Shown in pieces: positions 54,001 through 63,149 of a DNA stretch of 64,000 bases (its first letter is position 1; each line of letters opens with the position of its first letter). The stretch is from Pseudo-nitzschia pungens (lineage: Eukaryota > Bacillariophyta > Bacillariophyceae > Bacillariales > Bacillariaceae): the NCBI GenBank assembly GCA_037355855.1, contig CM074763.1, forward strand, positions 4,154,001 to 4,218,000, given 5' to 3'. Below the pieces are notes generated by a model that saw only the letters and a list, made by a program, of their open reading frames with translations, was not told the origin of the DNA and did not search any database. The position numbers and the translations under genes are program-made.

Positions 54001-56890
54001 CACCAGTGGCAATAATCCCACCAGCCCACCGGTCAAGAGCTGCCTGAAAGTCAACAGCTAATTCCTCACCAGATGTGGAGGAATCAGAGCCAGCACAAAA
54101 CAAATCTGTGTCATCCACAAAGGCAAAACCCACAAGAGAAACCATTTGCAGTGACAATGAAGTGATAAGATGGACACCATGCCCAGCCTGTTGCATCATT
54201 CGGAAGACAATTGTTGACACCAAAGCCCAAAGAGTTGGACCAATACCATTGCCTTGGCCACAACCACTGAGAGGAACAGGTTCATCACCATACACAGGAC
54301 CTGACCGACCAAAACCAGTTTTGATGTGGTGCTTGGCAAGTTGCAAAGTAGACAAAAGAACCTCACACACATGTGCAGGAACCCCAAAGCTTTGGAGAGT
54401 GAGACCTGCAATGGGATGAGAGATCCTATCATAGCAGCCCTTAGCATCATTCATAGCAACAGCACCCGATCTGCGCTTCTGCCTCAACACATCACAGATG
54501 AGCTTCTTGTTCAGGCAGGTGTTGATGGCCTTGTGGTGTTTCCTGCTTCCATGTTGATCAACAGCCACGGCATTGGCACGTTCAGCATGGGCAAGAATGC
54601 GTCTGCCAATCATCTTGTTGTTGATTTGGAACTCAGGAGACATCAGCTGAATAAGCCTCATCTTATCCACTCTATATTCACCAGGTTTCTTGAAGATCTC
54701 AACATCAGTGATGACCTGCCAGGCAGAAGGAGAAAAGCCAACAATCAATGGGACTGTTCTCAGGAGAGTGTCAAACTTGTTCAGCTGGGGATCCAGGGCA
54801 AAAGCCTTGTGGTGGGCAAAACTCAAACAAGAAGGTTCACTTGCTGTGCGTTCCCTCTGGTGTTTCCAGGCAGCAGCATTGTCAGCTGGACACACTGAAT
54901 AGTCAAAGGGAGGCAAGCTCAGAATAGAGGCAGGGACTTTGAGACAAGAAAGAAATTCAGACAGGTATTTGTCAGTGGCAGGAGGAGGAGTATATGTGCC
55001 ATCAAGAACTTGAGCAGAAGCATGGGCGGTGCCGAGGTAGCCAAAATCTTGAATGAAGGAGGGAGTCATGGAGGGGGTACCAAGACACTGCTGTTGACGC
55101 CGGACATTGGATTCAGCCATAGCTGGAACCATAGTGGACTGGGACTCCAAGACCTGTTCAACACCATCAGGGCCAACTGCAATAGCTCTCAAGACAGCTG
55201 ACTTGTTGACACGTCCCCGAATAGACCTAGCAGCAAGGCCAAGCTCTCTTTGAAGACGTTCCCTGCGCATCCTGGCACGAATCTGGGAAGCATTCTGGTT
55301 GTGAGGTTTGCCTTCAGCAAGAAGCGCATCCACCAGGCCTTGATTGAAGGAGTCTCTCCATGAGGGGGCCAATTTTTTCACTGCCCGGTATTGCCTGTAA
55401 GCTTGTTTCAGGTGGAGGATAGCACTGGAAAGGTCACTGTGTTCTCCTTTGTAGAGAGAAAGCTTGCATGCCAGCCTTTTCAAAACAGTATGACTGGTGG
55501 ACACACCCTGTCTCAGCTTAACAACACGCCGCCAAAAGTCAATTGTATCACGATAGACTTGCAGCTTCGGGGACCATGGAACCAGACCAGCTCTAGTGTG
55601 GCAAAGGTTTTGTTCAACAGAGAGCCTGAGAGAGGTGGAGGTTTCATGGAGGACTTCATATGTGGTGATGAGATCAGCGCGCACAGAAATATCCCCAGAC
55701 TGAAACTGAGCCAGGAGGTGCTCCAGCTTAGCTTGGAGAGAAAACACTCCAGCCTTGAGAAAGCTGTGCCTGACACGCTTGAAATACCGTTGGCGCAGAT
55801 GAGGGTGGGAGGACTGGAGTTTGGAATGAGAGAAGCGCACGGGAGGTGGCAGGTGTTTGCCCATGAGGCTGCAATTACAGACTTCAATCCAAAGCATTCT
55901 GTGGTCAGATTCCATACCATAGGCACCCCCAAAGGGACAGTACCCAGCCCGGAGAACATCAACATTCTCAGAGACCCAAATGGCATCAATTGGTGTTCTG
56001 GTAGTGTTGCGGTTGTGAGTGGCAGGAGGAGAAGACGTACTATGAAGGGTAAGAATGGCATCTCTGAAACCAAGAGCCTTGAGCTCAAAAGACAAGCCAT
56101 CAGTCCGAACATCAGCATTTTGATCAATCCCAAGAATGACCTGGTCACCTGCACCCAGACAGACCTGAAGGGCAGCAGTCAAATCCCTGTGAAAGAGAAT
56201 GCATGGATTGGGACTGAAAAGATTTTCAGCTGCTTGAAAGTATCGGTACTGTTGATTCCAGACGGAACCAAGATCCCTGTCATTTTCAACAGGGCAGTAA
56301 GCAGAAAACATAGTGACAGTGTAACCATCCCTGCCCTGAAACTTGACAAAGGACCATCTTCCAAGACCAGAAGGATCAGCCCCATGGGCAATCTTGTGGG
56401 AACTGAACAGTTGATCAATGGAAAACCCTGTGCCACCAGGCTGAAGCCATGAACAGTCAGAAGCTTCATGCTTATTGTTGGCAAGGTAGGAAAAACTTGA
56501 GGGACTGATATTCTTCATGCGCCGATTGAAAAGATCACATGGCAGGAGTTTGGATTCATTCAAACAATGTTCAGCAAAAAGAGCTACACTGGCATTGCTC
56601 TTGACAAATTGACGGGAGTTGTGCTTGGACCTGGACATAAAGGCAGCTCTACGTTGGGGTCCAATGTTTTGGAAGGTGATAATGGTGGAATTAGATGATG
56701 GAGCTTGAGGGAAGGAGTGACCAAAACTGTCAGAATCCTTAGCAGCAAGAGAGTCTCCATGAAGAGTTAATTGGACAAACTGAGAGACAGGGGAAGAGGC
56801 GGAGGAGGAAAAGGGAGAAACAGTAGAAGCATTGATGGGATTTGGAGTGGAAGGCATCCCATCAAACCTCATACCAGAAGAGCTAACCAT
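51050..56890 (-). CDS. LINE C ORF2: APE endonuclease, reverse transcriptase, RNase H, zinc finger (1,946 aa)
   Basis: The start is set at ATG 56890, in the ATGGTTAG overlap; the frame is open 72 bases further up but that part belongs to ORF1. APE residues lie within ~75-330 (FQNIGP, AEHCLNE, DQNADV, SDHR). RT: NDAKGCYDRI at ~815, GCGQGNGIGPTLW, FVDD with D926-D927 in place of the common YADD. RNase H: D1457, E1505, D1535, D1598. A CCHC finger (C1714, C1717, H1726, C1730) follows, as in the zf-RVT domain. It makes target-primed reverse transcripts in the nucleus. The APE-RT-RNase H order fits I-group/Ambal-like LINEs (family knowledge). No stops or shifts. Confidence 0.96.
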   Translation of the reverse strand: MVSSSGMRFDGMPSTPNPINASTVSPFSSSASSPVSQFVQLTLHGDSLAAKDSDSFGHSFPQAPSSNSTIITFQNIGPQRRAAFMSRSKHNSRQFVKSNASVALFAEHCLNESKLLPCDLFNRRMKNISPSSFSYLANNKHEASDCSWLQPGGTGFSIDQLFSSHKIAHGADPSGLGRWSFVKFQGRDGYTVTMFSAYCPVENDRDLGSVWNQQYRYFQAAENLFSPNPCILFHRDLTAALQVCLGAGDQVILGIDQNADVRTDGLSFELKALGFRDAILTLHSTSSPPATHNRNTTRTPIDAIWVSENVDVLRAGYCPFGGAYGMESDHRMLWIEVCNCSLMGKHLPPPVRFSHSKLQSSHPHLRQRYFKRVRHSFLKAGVFSLQAKLEHLLAQFQSGDISVRADLITTYEVLHETSTSLRLSVEQNLCHTRAGLVPWSPKLQVYRDTIDFWRRVVKLRQGVSTSHTVLKRLACKLSLYKGEHSDLSSAILHLKQAYRQYRAVKKLAPSWRDSFNQGLVDALLAEGKPHNQNASQIRARMRRERLQRELGLAARSIRGRVNKSAVLRAIAVGPDGVEQVLESQSTMVPAMAESNVRRQQQCLGTPSMTPSFIQDFGYLGTAHASAQVLDGTYTPPPATDKYLSEFLSCLKVPASILSLPPFDYSVCPADNAAAWKHQRERTASEPSCLSFAHHKAFALDPQLNKFDTLLRTVPLIVGFSPSAWQVITDVEIFKKPGEYRVDKMRLIQLMSPEFQINNKMIGRRILAHAERANAVAVDQHGSRKHHKAINTCLNKKLICDVLRQKRRSGAVAMNDAKGCYDRISHPIAGLTLQSFGVPAHVCEVLLSTLQLAKHHIKTGFGRSGPVYGDEPVPLSGCGQGNGIGPTLWALVSTIVFRMMQQAGHGVHLITSLSLQMVSLVGFAFVDDTDLFCAGSDSSTSGEELAVDFQAALDRWAGGIIATGGAIEPAKSFCYLIDFKWNGSGWDYRSIADMPGDFSVADKNGNRATLDRFEVDHADKTLGVFISMDGNEEAQIAHLKSQSQSFGSQLRASKCEKRASLYTFKYSFMKSVEYPMPVTQLDEATWTKIIHPALVLVLNKAGMSRTFPRHVFYGPSLYQGFGFIHPYLLQEFSHIATLFQESVRSSQTGRILRLTAESLRLELGIPLHLGVTPYHPFASYVTPCWYKHVWKFFSVHPVSLFEDFPDLPLLRSNDCYLMQAFVNSGFRGADLSLLNHMRMSLKAISLADICTPDGKRLSPMAFQLTSSNHLRDHLDWPRCPPSWPPAAKRFWTKALQTCFLPPCPPPAARALAPSFHLGPWLSAQTASLWPWFLSPSTNRIFFKTSTGWIVSTSQGRGRYRVTSELIPDKPACADVLVCPVICGQVVRVVGSSAFVSEPPDMDPLEYNPYDSLPDSPVDAFDALCASPRVLLHKYSLPQAGCQPLVDAIQSGNASAVCDGSFDPDFLRGTSAFILSPNTSTKSASLFLTGCNFVSGSPEDQSSYRSELAGIIGVLTCCTALVSLFDIASGSITIALDGDTALKQAEGSWPLVISQKSFDYVYVIRNMISALPISVHFRWVQGHQAGIFLDWWALRNHQVDSMAKAFLSVHRASAHHYPRLVFEPWAFSLNGSKCSRFDQNALHVAISGPPLLQYWQTHHDIPIPQPVLGSIHWCAHLSAFKRLPPGMQRWFVKFASGCIGVGNQLLHYQYQDHSRCPLCDADNEKVSHVLSCKDTGAVQHSVSAFKGPLQKRLEAEQTDPSLVAAIVDLLTRVRKGQRIYPSSYSLAIASAVRAQRTIGWHNWLLGRWSPRWYQIQADYYSHIGSKRSPKRWATAIIHQFFLTSWDLWTYRNERLHGPGGTLDAEQHQSLDASITSELAIGAAGALPQSHSLLQTPFHVLQGYTLTAKRQWLATIHLARKQYAAPVPPVQPYQQEAALLRAWLTGPQG
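56883..56890 (-). promoter_or_regulatory. ORF1 stop / ORF2 start overlap ATGGTTAG (LINE C)
   Basis: Identical to the overlaps at 14438-14445 and 26457-26464. Confidence 0.85.
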
Positions 56891-59840
56891 GATCAGAAGG
56901 AAACCCAGTCTGTCGCAGGGATGGAAGAGTTGCCGGAGCTGATTTGGTGGAAACATTGGCATGGCTCAAATCACTGACACTAGCATCATGGCTGGAGGAG
57001 AATGCAATTGCAGCAACTCCAAGCCTCAATGCAGAGGCTGCGTCTTCCCCACCACCGGCAGCAGGAACTGCAGTTGAGGAATCAGGAGAGGCCACAGGGA
57101 GGTCACCAGCCATGGCATTCTGGGGAGGGTCAGGAACTGCAGGGGGAACTTCAGGAGGAATACCAGGAGAGGCATCAGCCTTGGCAACATTGGAAGGATC
57201 ACCTCCAGTAGGAACACCACCTGCAGGCGCTGAAGCCTGAACATCAGTGAGATTGGAAGTACCGGTTGCTAAAGTATCCATGGATTGAGAATCATCAAAT
57301 CCTCCACCACCACTGTCAGCACGGGCTTGGAGGTTAAAGTGCAGATCGAGATCAAAGGTGAGGTCTGGGGCAAGGTCAACTGACAAGTCATCATCAACAA
57401 GTTCCCAATCTCTTGCATCCCCATCACCAAAAAAGGGAAGAGAGTCATCCTGCACTGGATCTGCAGCAGGTTCAGTTTCCACAACACAATTGGCAGCAGC
57501 ATCCCAATGGTAGGCTTCCATTTCAGTCAAGCACTCAGAAGAGAACCATTGTCGAACACAAGAACCATAATGAGCTTCCAGGATAATAGGCAGGAAAGAC
57601 AACATGGCCATTGCTTCAGCCTTGGTAGTGATGTTGTACAAAGCAAGGATCTCGCCTCGGTATGAACTGGTATCAACAGAGAGAAAAAGAGGCCATGACC
57701 AATTGTCACGGGTTCTGATACCCAGAAGCACACTGCGCAGTGTCTTCAAACCCAGCCCTTGGCCCAGGTCAACTGGAAGATCAAGATCAACTACCCCCAG
57801 AACAGGAGCAGTTTCATGGCTCTCAATAAATTTGGCTTGGCGGTGCTTAGCCTGGCGAACAGTCTTGAGCTTGGAGGGGGGAAGAGGTCTGTCAGAAGGA
57901 TTGGTAGCTGTCTCAATAAACTTGTAGAATTTACCATCAGGTAAAGAGGCAATGTCTGAAGGTTTGCAACGGTTGAACTGGGCTTTGAGGAGCTTAACAG
58001 TTTGGGCGCGCTTTGTTGCATCACATAAAACATGAGCAGCCAGAACCGGATTGGGATCAGGAGTTCTGGAGTTGTCAAGGCTGATATTCTTCCTGATAAC
58101 AGCAATAGGACACGCCTGAAACCTGGGATGAGTTTGAAGCAATTCGTTGTAGTGGTCAAGATCAAAACTCTGCATGTAAGATCCAAGGAGAAAGCCACAT
58201 GTGACAATAACTGGGGCCTGTATGTGGTCATATTTCAGGTCCATATCACGGTCTCTGAGCCTCTGGAGCAATTGTCCTGAAAAGAGTTTCTCCAGGGAAG
58301 CACTGTGTCCCACAAAGAAGCGTAGATGAGGAGCAGTTCTACTGCGAAGCCAGAGCTGGGCAACATACAATTCCAAGGTCTTCCTGTCAGGAAGTGTCGT
58401 CCAAAACTTGGTAACAGGCTTGGCCTTGGGGTTGAGCCTGGCTCTGGAGGGAAAAACATACAACACCAGGCGCTTGTCAACAGTCCATAGAAGATCCAAA
58501 GCTTCCTTGAGAGACTTGAGCAGCTCATCATATAGTTCCCCAGGGCGTTGTGACATCAACCTTGGAAGGGACAGAGTGACATAAGAACTATGAGAACACT
58601 TGGTGCCAGCAGTGACATCCACTGGAGCTCTAGAATCACTGGAGCAAACCCCTCGGCGTTGGAGGAAATGCCCAGCAGAAGAGGACAAGACAGTAGCATC
58701 ACCACCACCAGGAAGAAAGGACACTGATTTGGAAGTGGAAGCATCATCAACTGCAGTTGGCGCAGGTGTAGGAGGTCGGTTCTTGAAATGCCAGTGGGAG
58801 CCAAGCACCTGATTGGCTGCCAACCAAACTCGTCCTTCAGTGCTGGGCAAAAGGTTACCTTCACAATACAGGTCATCAAAACACTCAGGAGACATCTTGG
58901 CCAAACCAATAAGACATCTCTTCAGAGCATGGCCTGAAGGTTGCGTGGTCCAGTCTGCAGAGGCTTGAAAGCAGAGAGAAGCAAGGGAAACCAGGGACTC
59001 CACAGAAGCAGTTCTCCACTCAGGGTTGTCAGGAAAAGCTTGAGCATATGCTGGAGGGATGGCAGACTGACAAACATCATGGATGGATTTCTTGTCATTC
59101 CCATCTTTCTTGCTGAAGAAGTGAGTGGGACTAGGACACCCAGTCCATAGCCGGGATCCTGCTGGAGTTTTACGAAGAGTGTGGATAGGGGTGGGAATGG
59201 AAGCACGACCAGTAAAAGGCCCCTTACCGTAGAAGCACCAGAGGAAGGAATCTGAGTGAGCTTTGTTGGCAGCAGCCAGGGCTTTCTTGCGCAGGGCATG
59301 TCGCTCTGCAGACGGTGTGTCAGAAAGAAATGCAAGAGTAGCTTGTTTCAGACTAGACTTGGAAGGAGAGACCTTGGAAGGAGGGTGCTTAGAGTCTGAG
59401 TGCTCAGAGCCTGGCTGGCCATCCCTAGACGTGGCACTGTTGGACTTTCCACTGTTGGGCTTCCCACTGTTGGACGTCCCACTGTTGGAATTTCCACTGT
59501 TGGACTTCCCACTGTTGGACTTCCCACTGTCAGACGTCCCACTGTCGGACTGCCCACTGCCTGAATGCCCTGTGTCTGAATGCCCAGTGTCTGACTGCTC
59601 AGTGCTCATATCAACATCATCTAGTGCACCAGTAGACACAGCAGAAGTGAAGGACATATCATCATCAGAAGGGAGTGAAGCCCTAGCTGTACGGGGAGAG
59701 GGAGGGGGAGAGGGAGTAGCCTGAAGAACGGAACCAGCAGGTAGTCGGCGGGAAGGGGTCCCCGTAAAGGCGCGTTTGTTTGAAGGAGTGTTAGCCAAGG
59801 TAGACCTTTTTCGCCTGGAAGCTGGCGGGGGGGGAGGCAT
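56883..59840 (-). CDS. LINE C ORF1 protein, 985 aa (unknown fold)
   Basis: The start is chosen at ATG 59838-59840 (MPPPPPASRRKRS), matching LINE A; the frame is also open to 60038 through the 5' module. The N-terminal part is basic and Ser/Pro-rich, with a repeat of SGKSNSGTSNSG type (about 59,404-59,600). The core blocks are as in A and B, and the tail is acidic. The first ~350 residues follow LINE A (NTPSNKRAFTGTPSRRL, AGSRLWTGCPSPTHFF) while the rest is nearly identical to LINE B. No zinc knuckle was seen. An RNA-binding role is likely by position only. Confidence 0.9.
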   Translation of the reverse strand: MPPPPPASRRKRSTLANTPSNKRAFTGTPSRRLPAGSVLQATPSPPPSPRTARASLPSDDDMSFTSAVSTGALDDVDMSTEQSDTGHSDTGHSGSGQSDSGTSDSGKSNSGKSNSGNSNSGTSNSGKPNSGKSNSATSRDGQPGSEHSDSKHPPSKVSPSKSSLKQATLAFLSDTPSAERHALRKKALAAANKAHSDSFLWCFYGKGPFTGRASIPTPIHTLRKTPAGSRLWTGCPSPTHFFSKKDGNDKKSIHDVCQSAIPPAYAQAFPDNPEWRTASVESLVSLASLCFQASADWTTQPSGHALKRCLIGLAKMSPECFDDLYCEGNLLPSTEGRVWLAANQVLGSHWHFKNRPPTPAPTAVDDASTSKSVSFLPGGGDATVLSSSAGHFLQRRGVCSSDSRAPVDVTAGTKCSHSSYVTLSLPRLMSQRPGELYDELLKSLKEALDLLWTVDKRLVLYVFPSRARLNPKAKPVTKFWTTLPDRKTLELYVAQLWLRSRTAPHLRFFVGHSASLEKLFSGQLLQRLRDRDMDLKYDHIQAPVIVTCGFLLGSYMQSFDLDHYNELLQTHPRFQACPIAVIRKNISLDNSRTPDPNPVLAAHVLCDATKRAQTVKLLKAQFNRCKPSDIASLPDGKFYKFIETATNPSDRPLPPSKLKTVRQAKHRQAKFIESHETAPVLGVVDLDLPVDLGQGLGLKTLRSVLLGIRTRDNWSWPLFLSVDTSSYRGEILALYNITTKAEAMAMLSFLPIILEAHYGSCVRQWFSSECLTEMEAYHWDAAANCVVETEPAADPVQDDSLPFFGDGDARDWELVDDDLSVDLAPDLTFDLDLHFNLQARADSGGGGFDDSQSMDTLATGTSNLTDVQASAPAGGVPTGGDPSNVAKADASPGIPPEVPPAVPDPPQNAMAGDLPVASPDSSTAVPAAGGGEDAASALRLGVAAIAFSSSHDASVSDLSHANVSTKSAPATLPSLRQTGFPSDHG

Positions 59841-59924
59841 GGTGGGGCTAGGATCGTCTGAATAGGCGTGTTGGCTCGGGCGCTGGTAGGCTGTCAGTGT
59901 TAACCTGTATGGATATATACAGAT

Positions 59925-60070
59925 GGGTGTATCCTGGAAACAGGGTACAGCAGCAACAACAAGGGTAACCTTGGTCTGGACAAGGAAAAGGTCCCTGTGG
60001 ATCCAAAAAATATACTGGAGCACACCCACAAAAGTCACTGGGGAACTCAGAAATTTTTGCTAAAAAACGA
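59925..60070 (-). promoter_or_regulatory. conserved 5'-UTR module, copy C (divergent)
   Basis: The sense strand retains cttttgtgggtgtgctccag, tttggatcca, ttccttgtccagacc, a stem CAAGG-TTAC-CCTTG and ttgttgctgctgtaccctg. The first hairpin is weak. It lies about 0.1-0.2 kb upstream of the ORF1 ATG. Confidence 0.55.
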
Positions 60071-61494
60071 GCAAAATTTGTCTCACACTTGGAGCACAAA
60101 AACTCTGCGCGCGGAAGAGCTCTGCAAATCGTGTAGCTTGTAGGCTTGTACTCGGCAAATCGTGTAGGCTTGTACTCGTACTGTACTCCTAGCTTGAAAA
60201 TTGTGTTTTGCAGCTACTGCAAATCATGTAGGCTTGTAGGCTTGCAAATTCGAATCGGAAATACAGCAGCCCACCGGGAAGCTAGTGGCTTGAAAACAGG
60301 GGCTTTAGTAGGAACACTTAGGGACCAGGGGATATCAATAGCAGGGCACACTTAAAAGGCTCAGGAGGGAACTTGAAGTTCAAACTCGCGAGTACTTATA
60401 AGTGGAAACAGTATCCAGGGGCAATTGGCTTGAAAACAGGGACCATGAGCGAGACACTTAGGGACCAGGGAAACAGTGGAAACAGTATCCGGGGGCAATT
60501 GGCTTGAAAACAGGTACCTTGAGCGAGACACTTAGGGACCGGGGAAGCTGCTTGCATGAAAACAGGGGCTTTAGTAGAAAAACCTAGGGACCAGGGAGAG
60601 GCTTGTGTCTTGAAAACAGTGTCGAACTTGAAGTTCAAGTTGGGGTTGCTTAATAGCGAAAACACTTAGGGATCAGGGAACTCGCCAACACTTAGGGACC
60701 AGGGAAATTGTAGTCTTGAAAACAAGGGGCTGTAGTAGCTGTAGTCTTGGAAACAAGAGTACAATAAGTAGGAGGTACTTAGGGATCGGTTGGTCTTGGC
60801 TTGAAAACAGGTGTAGTAGGGGGAGCCTTAAGCGGAAATACTTAGGGACTGGGGGGCTTGGCTAGGAATCAGGGGTACTCTTAAGTGATAAACACTTAAG
60901 GAGTAGTGGGCAATTGGCTTGAAAATAAAGGGGGAACTGGAAGATATGCTCGCATGAACTTGCAAATACTTAAGGAGCAGCAAGTAGGAACCTTCTAGAA
61001 GGGGGGTGTATATGTGTTCGGTCTTGAAGAATGTAGAACGTTAAGTGGGTTCAACCTTGAAGAATGTAGAACGTTAAGTGGGTATCACTTATGGGGCTTG
61101 AAAGACTGTATAGCGTTAAATAATAAGGTAGCTTGAAAACAGATCGAAAAACAAACCGAGCTCGGAGACAAAGCGGAAGAAAACAGAATCAGCTGTAGAA
61201 ATTAGTACTGCAATTGCTGTAGAAAATTATGTGTCCTTGTTTGCTTGTTGCTGCCGAAGGAAGCGATCGACCGGCAGGGAGACAAGCAACCAAAGCAAAC
61301 AAAGGAAGCAAGAAGCAGCCAAACCAATAGCAGAATCGAATAGGCGAGGTCTCTGTTAGTAGGTGTAGTGCTTGGTGTTGTTGTAGGAGCTTGAGAAGTG
61401 AGGGAGATATCAAAGGGGAATTGTGTGTAGAAATCTACGTGTTTTAAGTACTGGAACATCGGAACGTCGGACAAAATCGCGCATCGCAAAATTG
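60071..61494 (-). promoter_or_regulatory. LINE C 5' UTR, CCCTAAGT-box region
   Basis: Reading right to left: terminal block, then CTGTTTTCAAGC and TCCCTAAGTG boxes as in LINE B. A unique stretch near 60,120-60,260 repeats aaatcgtgtagcttgtaggc-like strings. No gene. Confidence 0.65.
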
Positions 61495-61512
61495 TAACTG
61501 CAGGGGCTGGAT
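61495..61512. repeat. TSD of LINE C, 5' side
   Basis: taactgcaggggctggat, identical to 50733-50750. Confidence 0.9.
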
Positions 61513-61590
61513 ATCTGGTTATAGTACAAATCGTACACAATAACCATATCCCAACGGTAAGTAGCATAATATTGAGGTGAAATATCTTCA
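61513..61590 (-). repeat. 5' LTR of non-coding element, piece 3
   Basis: Aligns gap-free with 41915-41992, with three substitutions. The element ends here; taattg follows. Confidence 0.85.
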
Positions 61591-61596
61591 TAATTG

Positions 61597-62226
61597 AGTG
61601 ATTCCTGGAAATACATAATACATTTCTTATGTATCCTAAGAAATGAAAGAGAATGTTCCCGAAAACATAGGGAGATATATTTGGGTTTTTAGCACATATA
61701 TAGTGGAAGTGCCATCTGTCCGACTTCCACTCTACATAAACCTAGATGGAATCAACCCAAAATTTTGGTCACTCAAAATGCGCAAGCACACTAAAAAGAA
61801 TCCGTAAAATGGTCCTTGTCACTGAAGAAAGAATTTTTGTTCAATTTTTCATGATTCCAAATTCCAAAATAGGCCTCATGCGTTGAGCCAGATCTAGGAT
61901 TTCCGTAGTGTGTGCAATTTTTACATGTGTTATGTAATTCCGGGATTGCTTATATGTATTATCTTGATATGTATTCACAGGAATCACTTAATAACTGCAA
62001 TTGTGCGTAATATTTTTAGTTTATCAATTAATTACGTAGGAAAGCAATTTTATTACGTGTGTAATTAATTCATTAGGCGAAAAAATAATGAATATGATTT
62101 CCCTTAGCCCCCTTTAAATTTTGAGTAGTATAATATTTTTTAGATTAAACGTATATATATGTGGGATAATATGATTTTGAAAAACTTAACATATCATGGT
62201 GAATGCGTTTTTTCTATTTCCAACTG
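61597..62226 (+). repeat. P1, right part with right TIR
   Basis: 61,988-62,226 matches the right arm of P2 (aactgcaattgtgcgtaa, tttttagttt, ccccctttaaatttt, aaaaacttaac) and ends gttttttctatttccaactgct, the reverse of the P1 left TIR. 61,597-61,987 has no visible gene or repeat. It completes P1 around the LTR element. A clean TSD for P1 is not seen. Confidence 0.65.
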
Positions 62227-62239
62227 CTCCTGTCATTGT

Positions 62240-62485
62240 TATGTCATTGTTGTGGTTGTTCTATTGGTTGTTTTGGTTATTTTGGTTGTTTTTGTGGTTT
62301 TTTTTGTTTTTTTGTGTTTTTTGTCTTGTTTTGTGGATCATGAGTGACTGACAACAACAACAACCAATAACCACACACAACTCACAACAACCAAGGGTGC
62401 CCAGAGCGCACAGTTGGTGTGTGGTTGTTGGTTGTTGGTTGTTGGTTGTTGGTTGTTGTTGTTGTTGTTGTTGTTGTTGTCATTC
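62240..62485. repeat. GT-rich / AC-rich low-complexity tract
   Basis: 62242-62340 and 62410-62480 are TTG/TTGG runs. Between them 62349-62395 is AC-rich (acaacaacaacaacc), so the strands can fold back. Confidence 0.8.
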
Positions 62486-63149
62486 ACTTCTGGTTGTTGT
62501 GGGCGCCAGTGTTTTTTGCTGGGGCCCTGGGCATATGTTTTGTATGGTTCATTTGGTTAGAATAAGTCTGAAGCAGTTTGTTTACAAAGTCTGATAATAG
62601 TAACATTTCTGTTAAACTGTGCACAAAATAATAAGACTACCTACTGGTATTCATAATTATGATCACAATGATCCTGCTCTTTCATGAGTGAGGAGGCAAA
62701 TCAACTACAGCTGCTATCAATTGACATTCCTGTTGTTGCTGGTGCTGCTGCAACAAGGGACAGACAACACAGAAGCATGATGATTCCAGTCTTTTGTGAG
62801 TGCAGACAAACAGCAACATGGTGCTCCTGGTCTTTTGTGAGTGCTGATACACAAATACAGGATGCTCAAGAAACAACAACATAATGATCGTGGTCAAAGC
62901 GTGGAATTTTTAGTCTCGTGAAAACTTGCACTTTTTGGTCTCGAAAAAAGTGCAAAAAAGTGTGAGTTTATCCCCCTAAACTTTTGTCCCAAAAGGGGGA
63001 TGAGCATTGACAAAGTTGACTTAAAATTGCGGAGTCTGCGCGAAATATTTTCAGTTCCGGAAGGTCCTTACAGGCTCTTTTTTAATAAAGAGTGAGGTGG
63101 TAATTCACTAGCTATTCGGGATTCATCCTCACAAATGCGCGTACGGTAC
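62486..63149. other. non-coding stretch, nothing recognised
   Basis: A loose repeat of about 60 bp (tcttttgtgagtgc at 62791 and 62832) and a g(t)gcaaaaaagtg cluster near 62,930-62,965. No ORF with a recognisable product. Confidence 0.5.

Larger units (their letters stand above)
50751..61494 (-). mobile_element. LINE C, full length and apparently intact (10.7 kb)
   Basis: The 5' terminus is at 61494 (caattttgcgatgcgcgatt on the minus strand) and the (taatat) tail is at 50751. The 18-bp TSD is exact. Both ORFs are open from ATG to stop with all catalytic residues present, so it is a candidate active LINE. Its 5' UTR is about 1.65 kb because it lacks the minisatellites seen in A and B. Confidence 0.93.
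41468..61590 (-). mobile_element. large non-coding LTR retrotransposon (LARD-like), with two nested insertions
   Basis: Two 525-bp LTRs: 41468-41992, and a right copy split in three (47210-47319, 50414-50750, 61513-61590). The internal region 41993-47209 is 5.2 kb. With the nested elements and their TSD copies removed, the two LTRs align without any gap and differ at about five sites. The polypurine tract beside the left LTR reads on the minus strand, so the element runs right to left. No gag or pol frame exists inside. Its 3' UTR and LTR resemble those of the copia element at 929-2354, which is the likely source of its proteins (inference). Confidence 0.85.

Noticed and set aside
55391..56452. 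Plus-strand 353-codon ORF
   Set aside because: Antisense shadow of LINE C ORF2; no recognisable domain and the same shadow appears opposite LINE B.
59841..60038. Upstream extension of LINE C ORF1 through the structured module (start at 60038)
   Set aside because: The extension starts at a non-ATG codon; LINE B reads the module in another frame relative to ORF1. The conserved PASxRKR start favours ATG 59840.
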